A stretch of DNA of 64,000 bases from Daphnia carinata (lineage: Eukaryota > Arthropoda > Branchiopoda > Diplostraca > Daphniidae): contig NW_026712514.1 of assembly GCF_022539665.2 (NCBI RefSeq), forward strand, positions 1 through 64,000. The letters run 5' to 3'. The notes beneath the pieces are model-generated. The model did no database searches. It saw only the letters and a list, made by a program, of their open reading frames with translations, and was not told where the DNA came from. Position 1 is the first letter of the stretch. Each line of letters opens with the position of its first letter. The translations under genes were made by a program, and so were the position numbers. This document shows, in pieces, positions 42,889-55,096 of this stretch.

Positions 42889-44439
42889 GTTTGGATTAAA
42901 TGAAGGGAAATTTATTGTTCCTCGTTGTGGATTCGGAGTGAGTTCTGGAATGCCACTCGAAATTGCCTGATGCCCTCTGGTATCTCTTCCGGTCGTCTGG
43001 AGGGTTGGATGTGAGGAACGATTCGATTGATTGATCGTCTGCAACGTTGGCGTCTGCTGTGTGTCCGCCGTTCTTGCGAGGTTGTTTCCGACAGCGGCGA
43101 TGTGTGTTGGGCCGGTGTGGCTTGTAGTTGGGTAATGTTCGTTTGTATGCACAACAGCGCTTGTTTCAATCGTATTTCCGTTTGCGTGATTAGTGGTTTG
43201 ATGTTGTTGGCCTCCTGTGCGTTGACTGGGTTGTTGGCTTCCGGAAAATTGTTCAGTTTGTCCAAGAGAAGTTGAATTTCTGGTTGCAGCACCTCCAAAT
43301 TGTTGATTAAGTTTAGTTTTTCCAAGTACGACGCTAGGTTGTTCACTTCCTTCAAGAATGCTCGTTGTGATGCCAGTAAGATTTCTTCCAGATGGATTGA
43401 TATGTCGCTCACTACGGTGATAATCTCCACGTATCTGCCGTCCTCGTCGGTGGTTTCGATATCTTTTCTCGGAACGAACCCGAAAATTCTTCCCGCTCTC
43501 GTTGGTGTGATCTTTTGCAGATCGATGAGATTGTAGATTTGACCGTGTAGACAAGTCAAAACCTGTCTCGCGTGCCGGGTGAAAATCCCCTTGAGCTCCG
43601 TCACAACCTCCCCTGTCTGCTTCTTCGTCTTCTTCGGTATCGGTCCACTGACTTTCACTTCCAGAATGGATGTCAGGTACGTCAGGAGAATCCTCGGTTG
43701 TTTCCAATTCGTCTGCGTCGGCTGTTCCACGTGGTAATTCCTCTGGACGTCGAGCATCAACTGGACAAGGTGATCCCAGATTTTCGGGTCGCTTGACTGA
43801 AAATCCTTCTCCCTCTCCTTGAGGCTTTGGAGGGTTAGTAATAGGAACGGCAGCTGGCTTTTCGGTGACTGAAAGATGTTGTTTTCGTTCTTTTTGACTT
43901 CTTGCAAAAGATGCTTGAGACTCACGTTGAGCTGTTCTTCCATTGGCTGCTCTCTTTTCCGAAAAGAAATTCGAAACGGCAATCGAGAAAGATTTGGTGG
44001 GAGAAGTTTGCTGGGAAACGGACCTTCGTTTTGGCGAAAGATGTCCTACAATTCTGTCTAAAAGGGAGGGTGACTTCGTAAAAGTCGAGGTTTTCTCTGT
44101 GCGCTGGACCTGAGGTTTGCGAGCGTTCGATATGTCTAGACCAGGTACCGACTCGTATGCGGAATTTGATCTTAACTTCCTCTTCTGAGAGCTATCAGGA
44201 ATCGCCCTTGGTTTTAAAACAGGGGAAGCGGACTTTTTAATAGCGTTTGTTTTCCTATTGGAAGTCTTACACCCCGTAAACTTATCAGCAACGGCAGACT
44301 TAGCAGTGGGTAATGCTTCAAAATTGATAGCTCTCGCTACAGATTCGTCAATAGGTGTAGTGGCCTCAACAGAAATGTTAGTAGCGGCAACAGGCGTTCG
44401 AGAAAGTTTAGGCCTACTGTGGAAAATATTATCAGTCAT
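42889..44439 (-). CDS. E3 gag-frame leader (N-terminal extension)
   Basis: The frame opens with ATG at 44439, 21 nt after the primer-binding site, and runs without a stop into Gag. About 517 residues, mainly Ser, Thr, Asn, Gln, Arg and Pro, probably disordered. An island KRKLRSNSAYES is shared with E1 and E2. It could give an extended Gag, or be the partner frame of the overprinted gene. Which frame is the main product cannot be decided from sequence alone. Confidence 0.6.
42912..43943 (-). CDS. E3 overprinted ORF (343 aa), unknown function
   Basis: Overlaps the gag-leader frame in another phase. Start chosen at ATG 43943 (MEEQLNVSLKHLL) because E1 (MDGQPKVSLHHLY) and E2 (MENHHNSGLHRLY) have an ATG at the same aligned place, although the frame is open 13 codons further up. 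The Leu-rich helical body contains SQLPFLLLTLQSLKEREKDF. A basic Arg-rich tail (RRTHSRRQRCRRS) lies before a last helix. The stop is 23 nt before the Gag ATG, as in E1. No known family recognised. Confidence 0.65.
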   Translation of the reverse strand: MEEQLNVSLKHLLQEVKKNENNIFQSPKSQLPFLLLTLQSLKEREKDFQSSDPKIWDHLVQLMLDVQRNYHVEQPTQTNWKQPRILLTYLTSILEVKVSGPIPKKTKKQTGEVVTELKGIFTRHARQVLTCLHGQIYNLIDLQKITPTRAGRIFGFVPRKDIETTDEDGRYVEIITVVSDISIHLEEILLASQRAFLKEVNNLASYLEKLNLINNLEVLQPEIQLLLDKLNNFPEANNPVNAQEANNIKPLITQTEIRLKQALLCIQTNITQLQATPAQHTSPLSETTSQERRTHSRRQRCRRSINRIVPHIQPSRRPEEIPEGIRQFRVAFQNSLRIHNEEQ

Positions 44440-44459
44440 TGTGGGTGAGTCCGAGAAAT

Positions 44460-44470
44460 CGCTGCCACCA
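44460..44470 (-). promoter_or_regulatory. E3 primer-binding site
   Basis: TGGTGGCAGCG, three bases after the 5' LTR. Complementary to a tRNA 3' end CGCTGCCA plus CCA. Some tRNA-Leu genes have that end; the tRNA identity is inferred. Confidence 0.7.
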
Positions 44471-44473
44471 TTA

Positions 44474-45165
44474 TGTAAAGCATCTTCTCTGTGAGAAGAT
44501 GTACTTTACGGAATTAAGACAAATTGGAATGAATCGAACTCGGAGGCGATTTACCCACACGATGATTTATATTTATCCAAGTAGGGCTAAGCGGTACAGA
44601 AGTCAGTTGGGATAGTACAAAAGGAGTCAGACTAAGAAAGAGAAGTCGGAGTGTAATATGATACTGTAGTATAAGCTTACCGCGGTGGCTTGAGCGGAGC
44701 ACGGGCGAGGATATAAGAGAAGGCAGCGTTAACAGGAGTTCGTCGGCACGTGGGTAAACAATATGGGTGAACCGAACACTCAGACAAGCACGTGACACAG
44801 CTCAATTCACTTGCACCAATTTATCAATGGGGAAGCACTAGCTGAACTTGAACTCCGCCTGTAAGAGTCAGAGGCTCATCGACAACTAAACTTACTCAGA
44901 TCTTGGTTCACCACGAAACCTCGCATATTGCACAGCAATTAACAACTGCGCAATTACATGTCGCAACTAATGAAATTTGATATATTAAGTTGATGGTGCA
45001 ATACAGATCAACGCCTAAGCAGCCAATCACAAATGTTGCTAAGCGGCAAGGTGCCGATGTAATATAATACACTACTGCGCAGTTTATATGGCGTAACACA
45101 TGAGTCATATACAAAGAATAAACGGGAAGGCATATCGAATAAAAACATTTATTTGCTTCTTTACA
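44474..45165 (-). mobile_element. E3 5' LTR (692 bp)
   Basis: Matches 33106-33797 in length and, as far as read, in sequence. The promoter and polyadenylation functions would lie here but no element was assigned with confidence. Confidence 0.92.
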
Positions 45166-45500
45166 TTACCATTGGTGTTGTGAAACAGAACAAGTTTTTC
45201 CAGTCCCGTTTTTCCAAGCATAGAAAATCATTTCCTAGTAAATATTGAAATTAGCAAATCATTCCAATAATGTCAATAACGTTTGAAAGAGACTACATCC
45301 ATGTTGATCACTTATAGAACAATATTTTGCATTATTTGTACATAAAAAATTTGCCCATGAATGCAGAACTTATATAAAATTTAAGTGCCATTTATATCTG
45401 AAAATGGACTAATGCGACAACAGAAACAAGAATGATTAAATTTGATAATATAATTGACCAAAAAACATCTGGGTTACAGTAAGATCGAGTCTATATAAAT

Positions 45501-45572
45501 GGGGTTGTAACTCAGAGGTAGAGTGTTTGCTTCGCATGTGAGAAGCCCGGAGTTCAATCCTCCGCTACTCCA
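45501..45572 (+). tRNA. tRNA-Ala(CGC)
   Basis: Right block unit 1. Majority type: TTTGC/GTGAG, U6xU67. Confidence 0.85.
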
Positions 45573-45904
45573 ACCCAAAGAAGGATTTTTAATACATTCG
45601 AATTACCGAATTCCATCATCATGAAAAAGTAACTCATCGAATTATAGGTAGCATTACATGTAAAAGCAACTGCAATAAAACCAACGATGTTGATAGTCTA
45701 CAAACAATTTGGAACTATAATTAAAGATTGCACTACTGGTTCATTTCAAAGAATACCAAGTATGCACACATTTTAATTAAGACAAATGTAATATCTAACT
45801 AAGAAAATTTCTTTTGAATCAATTTACAAGCAGTAACAAGGACGATTGAAATTTTACCTGAAATTTGCAAAAAACGTAATTTGTGTAAATTGATATGAAA
45901 ATGT

Positions 45905-45976
45905 GGGGTTGTAACTCAGTGGTAGAGTGTTCGCTTTGCATGCGAAAAGCCCGGAGTTCAATCCTCCGCAGCTCCA
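45905..45976 (+). tRNA. tRNA-Ala(TGC)
   Basis: Right block unit 1. TTCGC/GCGAA, paired. Confidence 0.9.
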
Positions 45977-46336
45977 ATTCACTTCTTTCTATATCTAGTT
46001 ATTTCCATTGGTGTTGTGAAACAGAACAAGTTTTTCCAGTCCCGTTTTTCCAAGCATAGAAAATCATTTCCTAGTAAATATTGAAATTAGCAAATCATTC
46101 CAATAATGTCAATAACGTTTGAAAGAGACTACATCCATGTTGATCAGTTATAGAACAATATTTTGCATTATTTGTACATAAAAAATTTGCCCATGAATGC
46201 AGAACTTATATAAAATTTAAGTGCCATTTATATCTGAAAATGGACTAATGCGACAACAGAAACAAGAATGATTAAATTTGATAATATAATTGACCAAAAA
46301 ACATCTGGGTTACAGTAAGATCGAGTCTATATAAAT

Positions 46337-46408
46337 GGGGTTGTAACTCAGAGGTAGAGTGTTTGCTTCGCATGTGAGAAGCCCGGAGTTCAATCCTCCG
46401 CTACTCCA
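46337..46408 (+). tRNA. tRNA-Ala(CGC)
   Basis: Right block unit 2. Majority type: TTTGC/GTGAG, U6xU67. Confidence 0.85.
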
Positions 46409-46740
46409 ACCCAAAGAAGGATTTTTAATACATTCGAATTACCGAATTCCATCATCATGAAAAAGTAACTCATCGAATTATAGGTAGCATTACATGTAAA
46501 AGCAACTGCAATAAAACCAACGATGTTGATAGTCTACAAACAATTTGGAACTATAATTAAAGATTGCACTACTGGTTCATTTCAAAGAATACCAAGTATG
46601 CACACATTTTAATTAAGACAAATGTAATATCTAACTAAGAAAATTTCTTTTGAATCAATTTACAAGCAGTAACAAGGACGATTGAAATTTTACCTGAAAT
46701 TTGCAAAAAACGTAATTTGTGTAAATTGATATGAAAATGT

Positions 46741-46812
46741 GGGGTTGTAACTCAGTGGTAGAGTGCTCGCTTTGCATGCGAGAAGCCCGGAGTTCAATCC
46801 TCCGCAGCTCCA
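46741..46812 (+). tRNA. tRNA-Ala(TGC)
   Basis: Right block unit 2. CTCGC/GCGAG, paired. Confidence 0.9.
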
Positions 46813-47172
46813 ATTCACTTCTTTCTATATCTAGTTATTTCCATTGGTGTTGTGAAACAGAACAAGTTTTTCCAGTCCCGTTTTTCCAAGCATAGAAAAT
46901 CATTTCCTAGTAAATATTGAAATTAGCAAATCATTCCAATAATGTCAATAACGTTTGAAAGAGACTACATCCATGTTGATCACTTATAGAACAATATTTT
47001 GCATTATTTGTACATAAAAAATTTGCCCATGAATGCAGAACTTATATAAAATTTAAGTGCCATTTATATCTGAAAATGGACTAATGCGACAACAGAAACA
47101 AGAATGATTAAATTTGATAATATAATTGACCAAAAAACATCTGGGTTACAGTAAGATCGAGTCTATATAAAT

Positions 47173-47244
47173 GGGGTTGTAACTCAGAGGTAGAGTGTTT
47201 GCTTCGCATGTGAGAAGCCCGGAGTTCAATCCTCCGCTACTCCA
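47173..47244 (+). tRNA. tRNA-Ala(CGC)
   Basis: Right block unit 3. Majority type: TTTGC/GTGAG, U6xU67. Confidence 0.85.
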
Positions 47245-47576
47245 ACCCAAATAAGGATTTTTAATACATTCGAATTACCGAATTCCATCATCATGAAAAA
47301 GTAACTCATCGAATTATAGGTAGCATTACATGTAAAAGCAACTGCAATAAAACCAACGATGTTGATAGCCTACAAACAATTTGGAACTATAATTAAAGAT
47401 TGCACTACTGGTTCATTTCAAAGAATACCAAGTATGCACACATTTTAATTAAGACAAATGTAATATCTAACTAAGAAAATTTCTTTTGAATCAATTTACA
47501 AGCAGTAACAAGGACGATTGAAATTTTACCTGAAATTTGCAAAAAACGTAATTTGTGTAAATTGATATGAAAATGT

Positions 47577-47648
47577 GGGGTGGTAACTCAGTGGTAGAGT
47601 GCTCGCTTTGCATGCGAGAAGCCCGGAGTTCAATCCTCCGCAGCTCCA
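47577..47648 (+). tRNA. tRNA-Ala(TGC)
   Basis: Right block unit 3. Acceptor GGGGTGG gives G6xA67. CTCGC/GCGAG, paired. Confidence 0.82.
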
Positions 47649-48007
47649 ATTCACTTCTTTCTATATCTAGTTATTTCCATTGGTGTTGTGAAACAGAAAA
47701 AGTTTTTCCAGTCCCGTTTTTCCAAGCATAGAAAACCATTTCCTAGTAAATATTGAAATTAGCAAATCATTCCAATAATGTCAATAACGTTTGAAAGAGA
47801 CTACATCCATGTTGATCACTTATAGAACAATATTTTGCATTATTTGTACATAAAAAATTTGCCCATGAATGCAGAACTTATATAAAATTTAAGTGCCATT
47901 TATATCTGAAAATGGACTAATGCGACAACAGAAACAAGAATGATTAAATTTGATAATATAATTGACCAAAAACATCTGGGTTTCAGTAAGATCGAGTCTA
48001 TATAAAT

Positions 48008-48079
48008 GGGGTTGTAACTCAGAGGTAGAGTGTTTGCTTCGCATGTGAGAAGCCCGGAGTTCAATCCTCCGCTACTCCA
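48008..48079 (+). tRNA. tRNA-Ala(CGC)
   Basis: Right block unit 4. Majority type: TTTGC/GTGAG, U6xU67. Confidence 0.85.
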
Positions 48080-48411
48080 ACCCAAATAAGGATTTTTAAT
48101 ACATTCGAATTACCGAATTCCATCATCATGAAAAAGTAACTCATCGAATTATAGGTAGCATTACATGTAAAAGCAACTGCAATAAAACCAACGATGTTGA
48201 TAGCCTACAAACAATTTGGAACTATAATTAAAGATTGCACTACTGGTTCATTTCAAAGAATACCAAGTATGCACACATTTTAATTAAGACAAATGTAATA
48301 TCTAACTAAGAAAATTTCTTTTGAATCAATTTACAAGCAGTAACAAGGACGATTGAAATTTTACCTGAAATTTGCAAAAAACGTAATTTGTGTAAATTGA
48401 TATGAAAATGT

Positions 48412-48483
48412 GGGGTTGTAACTCAGTGGTAGAGTGTTCGCTTTGCATGCGAAAAGCCCGGAGTTCAATCCTCCGCAGCTCCA
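48412..48483 (+). tRNA. tRNA-Ala(TGC)
   Basis: Right block unit 4. TTCGC/GCGAA, paired. Confidence 0.9.
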
Positions 48484-48842
48484 ATTCACTTCTTTCTATA
48501 TCTAGTTATTTCCATTGGTGTTGTGAAACAGAAAAAGTTTTTCCAGTCCCGTTTTTCCAAGCATAGAAAACCATTTCCTAGTAAATATTGAAATTAGCAA
48601 ATCATTCCAATAATGTCAATAACGTTTGAAAGAGACTACATCCATGTTGATCACTTATAGAACAATATTTTGCATTATTTGTACATAAAAAATTTGCCCA
48701 TGAATGCAGAACTTATATAAAATTTAAGTGCCATTTATATCTGAAAATGGACTAATGCGACAACAGAAACAAGAATGATTAAATTTGATAATATAATTGA
48801 CCAAAAACATCTGGGTTTCAGTAAGATCGAGTCTATATAAAT

Positions 48843-48914
48843 GGGGTTGTAACTCAGAGGTAGAGTGTTTGCTTCGCATGTGAAAAGCCCGGAGTTCAAT
48901 CCTCCGCAACTCCA
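48843..48914 (+). tRNA. tRNA-Ala(CGC), fully paired allele A
   Basis: Right block unit 5. Acceptor GGGGTTG/CAACTCC pairs at 6-67, and stem TTTGC/GTGAA pairs U27-A43. Confidence 0.9.
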
Positions 48915-49246
48915 ACCCAAAGAAGGATTTTTAATACATTCGAATTACCGAATTCCATCATCATGAAAAAGTAACTCATCGAATTATAGGTAGCATTACA
49001 TGTAAAAGCAACTGCAATAAAACCAACGATGTTGATAGTCTACAAACAATTTGGAACTATAATTAAAGATTGCACTACTGGTTCATTTCAAAGAATACCA
49101 AGTATGCACACATTTTAATTAAGACAAATGTAATATCTAACTCAGAAAATTTCTTTTGAATCAATTTACAAGCAGTAACAAGGACGATTGAAATTTTACC
49201 TGAAATTTGCAAAAAACGTAATTTGTGTAAATTGATATTAAAATGT

Positions 49247-49318
49247 GGGGTTGTAACTCAGTGGTAGAGTGCTCGCTTTGCATGCGAAAAGCCCGGAGTT
49301 CAATCCTCCGCAGCTCCA
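49247..49318 (+). tRNA. tRNA-Ala(TGC)
   Basis: Right block unit 5. CTCGC/GCGAA with C27xA43. Confidence 0.88.
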
Positions 49319-49678
49319 ATTCACTTCTTTCTATATCTAGTTATTTCCATTGGTGTTGTGAAACAGAACAAGTTTTTCCAGTCCCGTTTTTCCAAGCATA
49401 GAAAACCATTTCCTAGTAAATATTGAAATTAGCAAATCATTCCAATAATGTCAATAACGTTTGAAAGAGACTACATCCATGTTGATCACTTATAGAACAA
49501 TATTTTGCATTATTTGTACATAAAAAATTTGCCCATGAATGCAGAACTTATATAAAATTTAAGTGCCATTTATATCTGAAAATGGACTAATGCGACAACA
49601 GAAACAAGAATGATTAAATTTGATAATATAATTGACCAAAAAACATCTGGGTTACAGTAAGATCGAGTCTATATAAAT

Positions 49679-49750
49679 GGGGTTGTAACTCAGAGGTAGA
49701 GTGTTTGCTTCGCATGTGAGAAGCCCGGAGTTCAATCCTCCGCTACTCCA
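49679..49750 (+). tRNA. tRNA-Ala(CGC)
   Basis: Right block unit 6. Majority type: TTTGC/GTGAG, U6xU67. Confidence 0.85.
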
Positions 49751-50082
49751 ACCCAAAGAAGGATTTTTAATACATTCGAATTACCGAATTCCATCATCAT
49801 GAAAAAGTAACTCATCGAATTATAGGTAGCATTACATGTAAAAGCAACTGCAATAAAACCAACGATGTTGATAGTCTACAAACAATTTGGAACTATAATT
49901 AAAGATTGCACTACTGGTTCATTTCAAAGAATACCAAGTATGCACACATTTTAATTAAGACAAATGTAATATCTAACTAAGAAAATTTCTTTTGAATCAA
50001 TTTACAAGCAGTAACAAGGACGATTGAAATTTTACCTGAAATTTGCAAAAAACGTAATTTGTGTAAATTGATATGAAAATGT

Positions 50083-50154
50083 GGGGTTGTAACTCAGTGG
50101 TAGAGTGCTCGCTTTGCATGCGAGAAGCCCGGAGTTCAATCCTCCGCAGCTCCA
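50083..50154 (+). tRNA. tRNA-Ala(TGC)
   Basis: Right block unit 6. CTCGC/GCGAG, paired. The following spacer has TTATTACCATTGG, the same variant as the E3 target site. Confidence 0.9.
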
Positions 50155-50514
50155 ATTCACTTCTTTCTATATCTAGTTATTACCATTGGTGTTGTGAAAC
50201 AGAACAAGTTTTTCCAGTCCCGTTTTTCCAAGCATAGAAAATCATTTCCTAGTAAATATTGAAATTAGCAAATCATTCCAATAATGTCAATAACGTTTGA
50301 AAGAGACTACATCCATGTTGATCACTTATAGAAAAATATTTTGCATTATTTGTACATAAAAAATTTGCCCATGAATGCAGAACTTATATAAAATTTAAGT
50401 GCCATTTATATCTGAAAATGGACTAATGCGACAACAGAAACAAGAATGATTAAATTTGATAATATAATTGACCAAAAAACATCTGGGTTACAGTAAGATC
50501 GAGTCTATATAAAT

Positions 50515-50586
50515 GGGGTTGTAACTCAGAGGTAGAGTGCTTGCTTCGCATGTGAGAAGCCCGGAGTTCAATCCTCCGCTACTCCA
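50515..50586 (+). tRNA. tRNA-Ala(CGC)
   Basis: Right block unit 7. Stem CTTGC/GTGAG (C27-G43 paired), U6xU67; an intermediate between alleles. Confidence 0.85.
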
Positions 50587-50918
50587 ACCCAAATAAGGAT
50601 TTTTAATACATTCGAATTACCGAATTCCATCATCATGAAAAAGTAACTCATCGAATTATAGGTAGCATTACATGTAAAAGCAACTGCAATAAAACCAACG
50701 ATGTTGATAGTCTACAAACAATTTGGAACTATAATTAAAGATTGCACTACTGGTTCATTTCAAAGAATACCAAGTATGCACACATTTTAATTAAGACAAA
50801 TGTAATATCTAACTAAGAAAATTTCTTTTGAATCAATTTACAAGCAGTAACAAGGACGATTGAAATTTTACCTGAAATTTGCAAAAAACGTAATTTGTGT
50901 AAATTGATATGAAAATGT

Positions 50919-50990
50919 GGGGTTGTAACTCAGTGGTAGAGTGCTCGCTTTGCATGCGAGAAGCCCGGAGTTCAATCCTCCGCAGCTCCA
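50919..50990 (+). tRNA. tRNA-Ala(TGC)
   Basis: Right block unit 7. CTCGC/GCGAG, paired. Confidence 0.9.
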
Positions 50991-51349
50991 ATTCACTTCT
51001 TTCTATATCTAGTTATTTCCATTGGTGTTGTGAAACAGAACAAGTTTTTCCAGTCCCGTTTTTCCAAGCATAGAAAACCATTTCCTAGTAAATATTGAAA
51101 TTAGCAAATCATTCCAATAATGTCAATAACGTTTGAAAGAGACTACATCCATGTTGATCACTTATAGAACAATATTTTGCATTATTTGTACATAAAAAAT
51201 TTGCCCATGAATGCAGAACTTATATAAAATTTAAGTGCCATTTATATCTGAAAATGGACTAATGCGACAACAGAAACAAGAATGATTAAATTTGATAATA
51301 TAATTGACCAAAAACATCTGGGTTTCAGTAAGATCGAGTCTATATAAAT

Positions 51350-51421
51350 GGGGTTGTAACTCAGAGGTAGAGTGTTTGCTTCGCATGTGAAAAGCCCGGA
51401 GTTCAATCCTCCGCAACTCCA
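51350..51421 (+). tRNA. tRNA-Ala(CGC), fully paired allele A
   Basis: Right block unit 8. CAACTCC acceptor and TTTGC/GTGAA stem. Confidence 0.9.
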
Positions 51422-51753
51422 ACCCAAAGAAGGATTTTTAATACATTCGAATTACCGAATTCCATCATCATGAAAAAGTAACTCATCGAATTATAGGTAG
51501 CATTACATGTAAAAGCAACTGCAATAAAACCAACGATGTTGATAGTCTACAAACAATTTGGAACTATAATTAAAGATTGCACTACTGGTTCATTTCAAAG
51601 AATACCAAGTATGCACACATTTTAATTAAGACAAATGTAATATCTAACTAAGAAAATTTCTTTTGAATCAATTTACAAGCAGTAACAAGGACGATTGAAA
51701 TTTTACCTGAAATTTGCAAAAAACGTAATTTGTGTAAATTGATATGAAAATGT

Positions 51754-51825
51754 GGGGTTGTAACTCAGTGGTAGAGTGCTCGCTTTGCATGCGAGAAGCC
51801 CGGAGTTCAATCCTCCGCAGCTCCA
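51754..51825 (+). tRNA. tRNA-Ala(TGC)
   Basis: Right block unit 8. CTCGC/GCGAG, paired. Confidence 0.9.
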
Positions 51826-52185
51826 ATTCACTTCTTTCTATATCTAGTTATTTCCATTGGTGTTGTGAAACAGAACAAGTTTTTCCAGTCCCGTTTTTCC
51901 AAGCATAGAAAACCATTTCCTAGTAAATATTGAAATTAGCAAATCATTCCAATAATGTCAATAACGTTTGAAAGAGACTACATCCATGTTGATCACTTAT
52001 AGAACAATATTTTGCATTATTTGTACATAAAAAATTTGCCCATGAATGCAGAACTTATATAAAATTTAAGTGCCATTTATATCTGAAAATGGACTAATGC
52101 GACAACAGAAACAAGAATGATTAAATTTGATAATATAATTGACCAAAAAACATCTGGGTTACAGTAAGATCGAGTCTATATAAAT

Positions 52186-52257
52186 GGGGTTGTAACTCAG
52201 AGGTAGAGTGTTTGCTTCGCATGTGAAAAGCCCGGAGTTCAATCCTCCGCAACTCCA
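52186..52257 (+). tRNA. tRNA-Ala(CGC), fully paired allele A
   Basis: Right block unit 9. CAACTCC acceptor and TTTGC/GTGAA stem. Confidence 0.9.
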
Positions 52258-52589
52258 ACCCAAAGAAGGATTTTTAATACATTCGAATTACCGAATTCCA
52301 TCATCATGAAAAAGTAACTCATCGAATTATAGGTAGCATTACATGTAAAAGCAACTGCAATAAAACCAACGATGTTGATAGTCTACAAACAATTTGGAAC
52401 TATAATTAAAGATTGCACTACTGGTTCATTTCAAAGAATACCAAGTATGCACACATTTTAATTAAGACAAATGTAATATCTAACTAAGAAAATTTCTTTT
52501 GAATCAATTTACAAGCAGTAACAAGGACGATTGAAATTTTACCTGAAATTTGCAAAAAACGTAATTTGTGTAAATTGATATGAAAATGT

Positions 52590-52661
52590 GGGGTTGTAAC
52601 TCAGTGGTAGAGTGCTCGCTTTGCATGCGAGAAGCCCGGAGTTCAATCCTCCGCAGCTCCA
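52590..52661 (+). tRNA. tRNA-Ala(TGC)
   Basis: Right block unit 9. CTCGC/GCGAG, paired. Confidence 0.9.
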
Positions 52662-53021
52662 ATTCACTTCTTTCTATATCTAGTTATTTCCATTGGTGTT
52701 GTGAAACAGAACAAGTTTTTCCAGTCCCGTTTTTCCAAGCATAGAAAATCATTTCCTAGTAAATATTGAAATTAGCAAATCATTCCAATAATGTCAATAA
52801 CGTTTGAAAGAGACTACATCCATGTTGATCACTTATAGAACAATATTTTCCATTATTTGTACATAAAAAATTTGCCCATGAATGCAGAACTTATATAAAA
52901 TTTAAGTGCCATTTATATCTGAAAATGGACTAATGCGACAACAGAAACAAGAATGATTAAATTTGATAATATAATTGACCAAAAAACATCTGGGTTACAG
53001 TATGATCGATTCTATATAAAT

Positions 53022-53093
53022 GGGGTTGTAACTCAGAGGTAGAGTGTTTGCTTCGCATGTGAAAAGCCCGGAGTTCAATCCTCCGCAACTCCA
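53022..53093 (+). tRNA. tRNA-Ala(CGC), fully paired allele A
   Basis: Right block unit 10. CAACTCC acceptor and TTTGC/GTGAA stem. Upstream spacer has the variant TATGATCGATTCTATATAAAT, shared with 55528. Confidence 0.9.
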
Positions 53094-53425
53094 ACCCAAA
53101 GAAGGATTTTTAATACATTCGAATTACCGAATTCCATCATCATGAAAAAGTAACTCATCGAATTATAGGTAGCATTACATGTAAAAGCAACTGCAATAAA
53201 ACCAACGATGTTGATAGTCTACAAACAATTTGGAACTATAATTAAAGATTGCACTACTGGTTCATTTCAAAGAATACCAAGTATGCACACATTTTAATTA
53301 AGACAAATGTAATATCTAACTAAGAAAATTTCTTTTGAATCAATTTACAAGCAGTAACAAGGACGATTGAAATTTTACCTGAAATTTGCAAAAAACGTAA
53401 TTTGTGTAAATTGATATGAAAATGT

Positions 53426-53497
53426 GGGGTTGTAACTCAGTGGTAGAGTGCTCGCTTTGCATGCGAAAAGCCCGGAGTTCAATCCTCCGCAGCTCCA
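53426..53497 (+). tRNA. tRNA-Ala(TGC)
   Basis: Right block unit 10. CTCGC/GCGAA with C27xA43. Confidence 0.88.
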
Positions 53498-53856
53498 ATT
53501 CACTTATTTCTATATCTAGTTATTTCCATTGGTGTTGTGAAACAGAACAAGTTTTTCCAGTCCCGTTTTTCCAAGCATAGAAAACCATTTCCTAGTAAAT
53601 ATTGAAATTAGCAAATCATTCCAATAATGTCAATAACGTTTGAAAGAGACTACATCCATGTTGATCACTTATAGAACAATATTTTGCATTATTTGTACAT
53701 AAAAAATTTGCCCATGAATGCAGAACTTATATAAAATTTAAGTGCCATTTATATCTGAAAATGGACTAATGCGACAACAGAAACAAGAATGATTAAATTT
53801 GATAATATAATTGACCAAAAACATCTGGGTTTCAGTAAGATCGAGTCTATATAAAT

Positions 53857-53928
53857 GGGGTTGTAACTCAGAGGTAGAGTGTTTGCTTCGCATGTGAGAA
53901 GCCCGGAGTTCAATCCTCCGCTACTCCA
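53857..53928 (+). tRNA. tRNA-Ala(CGC)
   Basis: Right block unit 11. Majority type: TTTGC/GTGAG, U6xU67. Confidence 0.85.
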
Positions 53929-54260
53929 ACCCAAAGAAGGATTTTTAATACATTCGAATTACCGAATTCCATCATCATGAAAAAGTAACTCATCGAATTA
54001 TAGGTAGCATTACATGTAAAAGCAACTGCAATAAAACCAACGATGTTGATAGTCTACAAACAATTTGGAACTATAATTAAAGATTGCACTACTGGTTCAT
54101 TTCAAAGAATACCAAGTATGCACACATTTTAATTAAGACAAATGTAATATCTAACTAAGAAAATTTCTTTTGAATCAATTTACAAGCAGTAACAAGGACG
54201 ATTGAAATTTTACCTGAAATTTGCAAAAAACGTAATTTGTGTAAATTGATATGAAAATGT

Positions 54261-54332
54261 GGGGTTGTAACTCAGTGGTAGAGTGCTCGCTTTGCATGCG
54301 AGAAGCCCGGAGTTCAATCCTCCGCAGCTCCA
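54261..54332 (+). tRNA. tRNA-Ala(TGC)
   Basis: Right block unit 11. CTCGC/GCGAG, paired. Confidence 0.9.
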
Positions 54333-54692
54333 ATTCACTTCTTTCTATATCTAGTTATTTCCATTGGTGTTGTGAAACAGAACAAGTTTTTCCAGTCCCG
54401 TTTTTCCAAGCATAGAAAATCATTTCCTAGTAAATATTGAAATTAGCAAATCATTCCAATAATGTCAATAACGTTTGAAAGAGACTACATCCATGTTGAT
54501 CACTTATAGAACAATATTTTGCATTATTTGTACATAAAAAATTTGCCCATGAATGCAGAACTTATATAAAATTTAAGTGCCATTTATATCTGAAAATGGA
54601 CTAATGCGACAACAGAAACAAGAATGATTAAATTTGATAATATAATTGACCAAAAAACATCTGGGTTACAGTAAGATCGAGTCTATATAAAT

Positions 54693-54764
54693 GGGGTTGT
54701 AACTCAGAGGTAGAGTGTTTGCTTCGCATGTGAGAAGCCCGGAGTTCAATCCTCCGCTACTCCA
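54693..54764 (+). tRNA. tRNA-Ala(CGC)
   Basis: Right block unit 12. Majority type: TTTGC/GTGAG, U6xU67. Confidence 0.85.
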
Positions 54765-55096
54765 ACCCAAAGAAGGATTTTTAATACATTCGAATTACCG
54801 AATTCCATCATCATGAAAAAGTAACTCATCGAATTATAGGTAGCATTACATGTAAAAGCAACTGCAATAAAACCAACGATGTTGATAGTCTACAAACAAT
54901 TTGGAACTATAATTAAAGATTGCACTACTGGTTCATTTCAAAGAATACCAAGTATGCACACATTTTAATTAAGACAAATGTAATATCTAACTAAGAAAAT
55001 TTCTTTTGAATCAATTTACAAGCAGTAACAAGGACGATTGAAATTTTACCTGAAATTTGCAAAAAACGTAATTTGTGTAAATTGATATGAAAATGT

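Larger units (their letters stand above)
33106..45165 (-). mobile_element. E3, Ty3/gypsy-like LTR element with env (12,060 bp)
   Basis: A complete element between two LTRs, inserted into a spacer of the tRNA array with a TTAC duplication (33102-33105 and 45166-45169). Order on the minus strand: LTR, primer site, leader and overprinted frames, gag, slippery site, pol, orfX, env, purine-rich site, LTR. The LTRs appear identical, so insertion is recent, yet pol already carries a frameshift. Confidence 0.95.

Noticed and set aside
43027-43536. Plus-strand frames in the E3 overprinted region
   Set aside because: Shadows of the two minus-strand frames, without conserved starts between elements.
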